DNA of 64,000 nucleotides from Aphelidium insulamus (lineage: Eukaryota > Aphelidiomycota > Aphelidea > Aphelidiaceae): assembly GCA_036784855.1 (NCBI GenBank), contig JAZDSV010000004.1:186001-250000 (forward strand), read 5' to 3'. Shown here piece by piece: positions 59,152 through 64,000 of this stretch. The translations under genes and the position numbers were made by a program. The notes beneath the pieces were generated by a model. That model was not told where the DNA came from, did not search any database, and saw only the letters and a program-made list of their open reading frames with translations. Each line of letters begins with the position of its first letter. Position 1 is the stretch's first letter.

Positions 59152-59602
59152 TTTTGATAAACGATGCTTGAATACGATTTTTGATTTTGTTTGCGTCTTT
59201 TGCCCCGCGATTTCAGGGGCTCGAATGGAGCGCAGCCAATCAGAGCACGCTTATTTTGTCGCGTCGCTGCTGCTTGCTACAACGCTGACTAATAAATAAA
59301 TAATAAATAATAATAATTGATGTGCATGTTTAGATTTGTATTGGGTGAAGTATATTGAGATAAATTACTGTTGCTTACTTGTTTTCCATACATTCTCACT
59401 GCATGTATGTATTGACAAGACATGTTTGAGCAACCATCATCTGGTAATGCTGTTTTACAAGATGAGTGTTGTGTTGCAAGATGAGCTCAATAGGAGATCC
59501 TGTATGCTGCAACCACATTGTTTTAATCGCTTGTTTACTGAATGGAGAGAAATGGAGAAATATTCCCTTTGACTGTGTCGGCCGTACGAATCAGTTCAGC
59601 AC
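59152..59602. other. Divergent intergenic region A5 / lyase-like gene
   Basis: 450 bp between outward-facing starts; AT-rich in the middle with AATAAATAA repeats. The CCAAT box near 59236 belongs to A5. Confidence 0.5.
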
Positions 59603-61064
59603 ATGGAAGGAATCATCGCGCATGGCGTGACGTGGCTGTCGTGGGCAGTGGACTCTGTGACGCGCTTGCCGATTCCGTCAGGTACCTCTGCGTCACACGA
59701 GGGCATACTCGCCGACCCTGATTACTGCTCCGCGTCCCCATTGCCGCCTCCAGACCCGTACGAGATGTGGACCACGTGTTTGGGACGCGCATGTCGAGCC
59801 GTGCAACGACTTGGATGCCTTTTAATGCTGCCAGAGTAAGTGTGTTCTACAGCGCACAACATTATCCACGCACAATTGTGGACATGCTTATCTAGTGAGT
59901 GGATGCTGTGGGTGGCGCAAGCATATGGCCAAGCTGTGCAGCACGTGCAGTACGTGCAGTACGTTGGAGACACGTGGGTGCCGTCGAGTATCAGGGGCGC
60001 GATTGTCGGCAGTGAGCTGTGCAAAGACTATGTGGACCTGGTGCTGTCAGCTGAGTGGCAGCCTGTCAAGGACATGTTATTTCTGCTGGCCGTCCACTAC
60101 GTTCGACTTCGAATAGTCATGCGCGTAATCCAATGGCTGCTTTACGCCTTTAGCTTCTTCCGCCTCCGCCAATATTGGACGTGGCGCACCTACAGTCTCG
60201 ATTTTGCGTCTTCAGCGCTTACTTGTGGCCTTTGTTCGCCAGGCGGTACAATGGCCAAAGCGAGTGGTGGTCAAGCGAGCTTATCGGGTTGCAAATACCG
60301 CACAACAGACTACAGCGGTTATGGCGTCTGGTGATAACGATGATTTGAATGTCGAAACAGCTTCCGAGCACACCTCGGACGATGAACGTTGTGCTGCAGA
60401 TGTAAGTATGTTGGAGGAGGCAGAGCCACCTCCGCCCTCCAGCACACAATAGTCGTCGACAAATCCTCCTCTAATTTCTCAACTGGATGACGGGGCAAAT
60501 GCGGTGCAACCTGCATGCCCGGCCAATCCTACTGTTCCCAAAGTGAATGGCACTCAACCGGTATCCGCCATGGCAAACACGCCTCTGCAACTCAGTCCAC
60601 CGGCAGCTTCTGCGACCAAGCGTGCCAGTGTTGCAGGCCACGAAAATGCTCGACCATTCACATTTGCATCGGCACCAGCTCAACCCGACTTGACAAACAT
60701 TTTTTCATTTAGCTCGCGAAGGACGCCAGTGGCAAAGCCGCTGCCGCCCCAATTTTCCTTCACGTTTCAAATACCGCCCACGTCACCGAGTAGCGCCGCC
60801 TTAGGAACGGCTACGAACAAAGACACGGTAGCTGTACAGTCTGGCGGGAGGGAAGGCAGGCACGGTAGTACAATTTCTGCTGTCGGTCTGTCATCAACCC
60901 GAATTGAGCAATCTGCAAGGGCTGAAGAGCATTCAACATCCGGCTCCGCATCGACGGGTCATGATACTACTGCGCAAATCATTGCTGCTGGATTTGCATA
61001 CACAGGGCCAAGCGATCCGGCAATTCCGTACAGTAAGTATGCTACTGCTCCACGATCAAGATGA
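59603..61064 (+). CDS. Chimeric membrane protein: S1P-lyase-like N-terminus plus FxF-motif tail
   Basis: Exons 59603-59835, 59896-60124, 60216-60401 and 60453-61064 give 419 residues. Exons 1 and 2 copy the start of the adjacent S1P lyase: GVTWLSWAVDSVT against [20 protein letters not shown] against LGRLMLLP with the intron at the same place and phase, and AEWQPVKDMLFLLAVHYVRL (membrane helix) against [20 protein letters not shown]. The remainder is different: a basic segment (VQWPKRVVVKRAYRV), an acidic one (NVETASEHTSDDE), and a 200-residue Ser/Pro/Ala-rich tail with PFTFASAP, IFSFSSRR and FSFTFQIPP. A membrane anchor plus F-x-F repeats recalls transmembrane nucleoporins such as POM121; that link is only a guess. 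No PLP domain. Confidence 0.65.
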
Positions 61065-61408
61065 GGGGTGTAATATTTAATAAATTTGGTAACTGCTGAG
61101 TATGTTTACTGTTTACAAGTTTTATCAAAGATGTTGAAGCGCCAGAGCCTTGACATAATGCTGCGTGAAGCAATAGCTGTGAATGGACCTGCAACCTATT
61201 CTTAATAAAATAAATATTCTTAAATAAATAAATCGCACTGGATGCATTTTGTGACGCTTGCAAAACACTGGGGCACGGAATGCTCTGTTATTGCTGTGAC
61301 ATCTTACGTGTAAATTGGGAGTTAAGTATTACCAAATAGAACTTGACAAGTTCAGCGACAGACGCTACGGACTCTATTTTAACTGGCTGTTGTTAACGAA
61401 ACCACAAC
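61065..61408. other. Intergenic upstream of S1P lyase
   Basis: 343 bp, AT-rich, with AAATAAATAAAT near 61205-61235. No gene seen. Confidence 0.5.
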
Positions 61409-63834
61409 ATGGATATTAATGCCGACGAGCTGCTGTCGCAGGGCGCCGCCTGGCTGTCCTGGGCGGTGTCGTCCGTGTCTGAACTTCATGATCAGCTTGT
61501 GCTTGGCGGCCAGTCGGTTGGCAATGGCACCACCACCACCACCACCACGAGCAATTTCAGTGATGATCATCGTTTGAATGAGCCGTACGCGCTGTGGGCC
61601 GACTGCTCGGGGCCCGTATGCCGCACCCTGCAGCACCTGGGGCGTCTAATGCTTCTGCCAGAGTGTGTGATATATCGTGTAAATGTGTTCCCTTCGTCTT
61701 GCTGATGACATTGTGCGCAGAGGATGGATGCATGGGGTGGCGAATTTGTATGCTACCGCGATGCATGGACTCTGCTCCATCGACGACACAGTCTCTGCCG
61801 CCGTTCCACCTCAACTGCACGACTGGCACCAGCGCATTACAAGCAGCCGACACGTAACAGCATATTCCAAACACTATAAGCAGTGGTTGTACTCGCCCGA
61901 GTGGATACCTGTCAAGGATACATTGTTCGTGGTGGTGGTGCACACCGCATTGTTATGGCTGCTTGTCAAGCTGGTGCGTCTGCTTCGGCCACGTTGGCGC
62001 GACTCTGCCTGGGCTGCACTGAAGCGGCGTGCCTTCTCCGCTCTTCGTCTGCTTCCGGGTACTGATAATTTACTTGATATTATTGTTTATCACTTGTACC
62101 TAGGCGTCCAAGCCCGCATTGACGCCGAACTTGCCAAAGCTGCGGCCGACATTCAGACACAGCTGACACAGGGAACCGAAAAATTTGACAAGAATTCCAA
62201 GCTGCCATCTGTAGGGCTGGATGCCGGCAAACTGCGCTCGGAATTGGCCAAGTTTGTGCATGGTTACTGGCCAACTCACGCTTTTATGCCACAGGTACGA
62301 ACAGCTGAACAAGGTTGACTGGGCGGGTGGCAAGGTGTCGGGCACTGTGTACCATGGCGGCAGCGAACTGGGCACTGTATTGGTGGAGGCATATGCCAAG
62401 TTTCTCTACTCGAACCCGCTGCACCCAGACGTATTTCCCGCCATTCGCCTCATGGAATCGGAAGTTGTCGCCATGACCTTGAATCTATTCAGCGGTTCTA
62501 GTGCGCCATCCGGTAACAGCTATTGTAAATTAGGTGGGTTTTTGTCAACTAATTTCTGACAGCATGCGGGTCGATAACTTCTGGCGGCACCGAAAGCATC
62601 ATGATGGCTTGCAAGGCGTATAGAGACATGGCAAGGGATTTACGGGGTGTTGTCGCCCCGGAGATGTAGGTAACATTTCCTGGTTACCAACTTTGTAACA
62701 CATATTTACAGGATCGTGCCTGTAACGGCACATGCTGCATTCGACAAGGCCGCGGCCTACTTCAACATCAAGTTGGTGCATGTGCCAATGGACCGTGCTA
62801 CTTGGCAAGCGGATGCTGCCAGAATGCGGTCTGCCATCACCAAAAACACAGTAATGGTACAACTATACTATTCTACATTGTATAATGCCTCTACACTGTT
62901 TCTCATCCACAGCTGGTGGCATCGGCGCCAAACTTCCCACACGGAATCATCGATGACGTGGAAGCAATTGGGCGGCTGGCTCAGAAGCATAGTATCCCTC
63001 TGCACGTTGACTGCTGTTTGGGATCGTTTGTGGTGCCATATCTATCCCGCTGCCACGGAGTTCGCGCTGTCAATGTGCCCAGGTTCGACTTTTCAGTAGC
63101 CGGTGTCACTTCAATCTCATGCGACACGCACAAATATGGCTATGCGCCCAAGGGGTCCAGCGTTGTGATGTACCGTGACCGCAAGTATCGCGCCTATCAA
63201 TACTCGGTGATACCGGACTGGACGGGCGGGATCTATGCCAGTCCCTCGATGGCCGGCAGCCGCCCCGGTGCCTTGATCGCCGGTTGTTGGGCCGCCATGA
63301 TGTCAATGGGAGACAGTGGATACGCTTCTGCGGCACAAAAGCTCGTCAAGGCGGCGCAGACTGTTCGTCGCGGGTACGTAGTGTTGTATAAACAGCAGTA
63401 TCACTTGTTCACCTAAACCGCTAGAATCGAGAAGATCGAGGAGCTGCAAGTGTGCGGCGAACCAATGGTTACCGTAGTGGCGTTCACGACCACGGCAAAA
63501 TCGTTAAACATCTTTGCCGTCGCCGACGCCATGACCAGCCGGGGTAACATGACTGTGATTACCCATTCATCAAGTGATACATACTCCTGCAGGTTGGAAT
63601 TTAAACACACTGCAAAATCCACCGGCGCTGCATTTGTGCTGCACCCTTCCCACCGTGCCAGTGGTGGACAAATTTCTGGTTGATTTGCGAGTAGCTGTGG
63701 CCGAGGTCAAGGCCAATCCGGCAATGTACAAGGACGGCGCCGGTGCCATATACGGAATGGCTGCTTCAATCCCGGATAAAAGCCTTGTGGGCGAGGTGGC
63801 CAAGTCGTATATGGATGCGCTGACACATCTCTGA
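61409..63834 (+). CDS. SGPL1: Sphingosine-1-phosphate lyase
   Basis: PLP enzyme of the ER membrane that splits sphingosine-1-phosphate into hexadecenal and phosphoethanolamine, the exit from sphingolipid metabolism. Nine exons (61409-61662, 61721-62058, 62104-62251, 62295-62512, 62563-62665, 62712-62856, 62913-63373, 63425-63543, 63593-63834) give 675 residues, about 100 more than human. Motifs: [72 protein letters not shown] and [15 protein letters not shown] with the PLP lysine, then [15 protein letters not shown]. The membrane helix ([20 protein letters not shown]) is preceded by about 160 extra residues, the part duplicated in the neighbouring gene. Confidence 0.96.
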
Positions 63835-64000
63835 CGCGAGGTGAACTACATATACTTTACGCTTTGAACATTATTGTTTGCTTATTTCATCTCTGTCTTG
63901 CATGTATGCTTGGATGTACTTACGCTGTGTAACACCCTCAATCACACAAAGATGTTGGCGGTACAAAGCCCGCGCGGGGGCGAGCTGGCTTTTGGCGCTG

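Overview
This is a compact eukaryotic nuclear segment, most likely from a flagellated unicellular opisthokont close to animals (Holozoa). The genes are spliceosomal, with mostly 40-90 nt introns and very short intergenic gaps. Four genes point to a cilium: BBS7, SPAG16/PF20, alpha-tubulin and a C2orf81-like protein. A RIAM/lamellipodin (MRL) protein points to Holozoa, while a mitochondrial acetylornithine aminotransferase shows arginine synthesis that animals lack. The species cannot be named from the sequence. Exon limits were placed by eye from splice signals, reading frame and family conservation.

Left two thirds (1-40.2 kb) is mainly conserved housekeeping: ATG16 (cut by the left edge), BBS7, alpha-tubulin, acetylornithine aminotransferase, BuGZ/ZNF207, RCL1, MRL, SPAG16, RMC1, RAD51, a LOG-family protein, PIG-O, IMMP1L, the PP2A catalytic subunit, adenylosuccinate lyase, SBDS, DDX56/Dbp9, a C2orf81-like gene and two unassigned membrane proteins. 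Several pairs are divergent with start codons only 42-150 bp apart. A duplicated pair of unknown secreted proteins (27.1 and 29.3 kb) flanks IMMP1L.

Right third (40.2-59.2 kb) is a lineage-specific cluster on the minus strand. It holds at least four related secreted proteins with acidic tails, two further secreted or unassigned proteins, and five ankyrin-repeat paralogues sharing a non-ankyrin module. Two of the ankyrin genes carry frameshifts. Inside this cluster lies an intronless Fanzor (eukaryotic TnpB-like RNA-guided nuclease) gene of 749 codons. Its ORF is intact, but the RuvC-I aspartate position reads asparagine, and a 19-bp hairpin with a 3-nt loop sits at the 3' end of its coding sequence, where TnpB/Fanzor guide RNAs are known to lie. 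Degenerate repeats and an AGGTCA array lie upstream.

The end (59.6-63.8 kb) holds a complete sphingosine-1-phosphate lyase, preceded by a gene made of a copy of the lyase's 5' exons joined to an unrelated FxF-motif tail. Window-wide, about eight of roughly one hundred introns I placed are GC-AG, an unusually high share.
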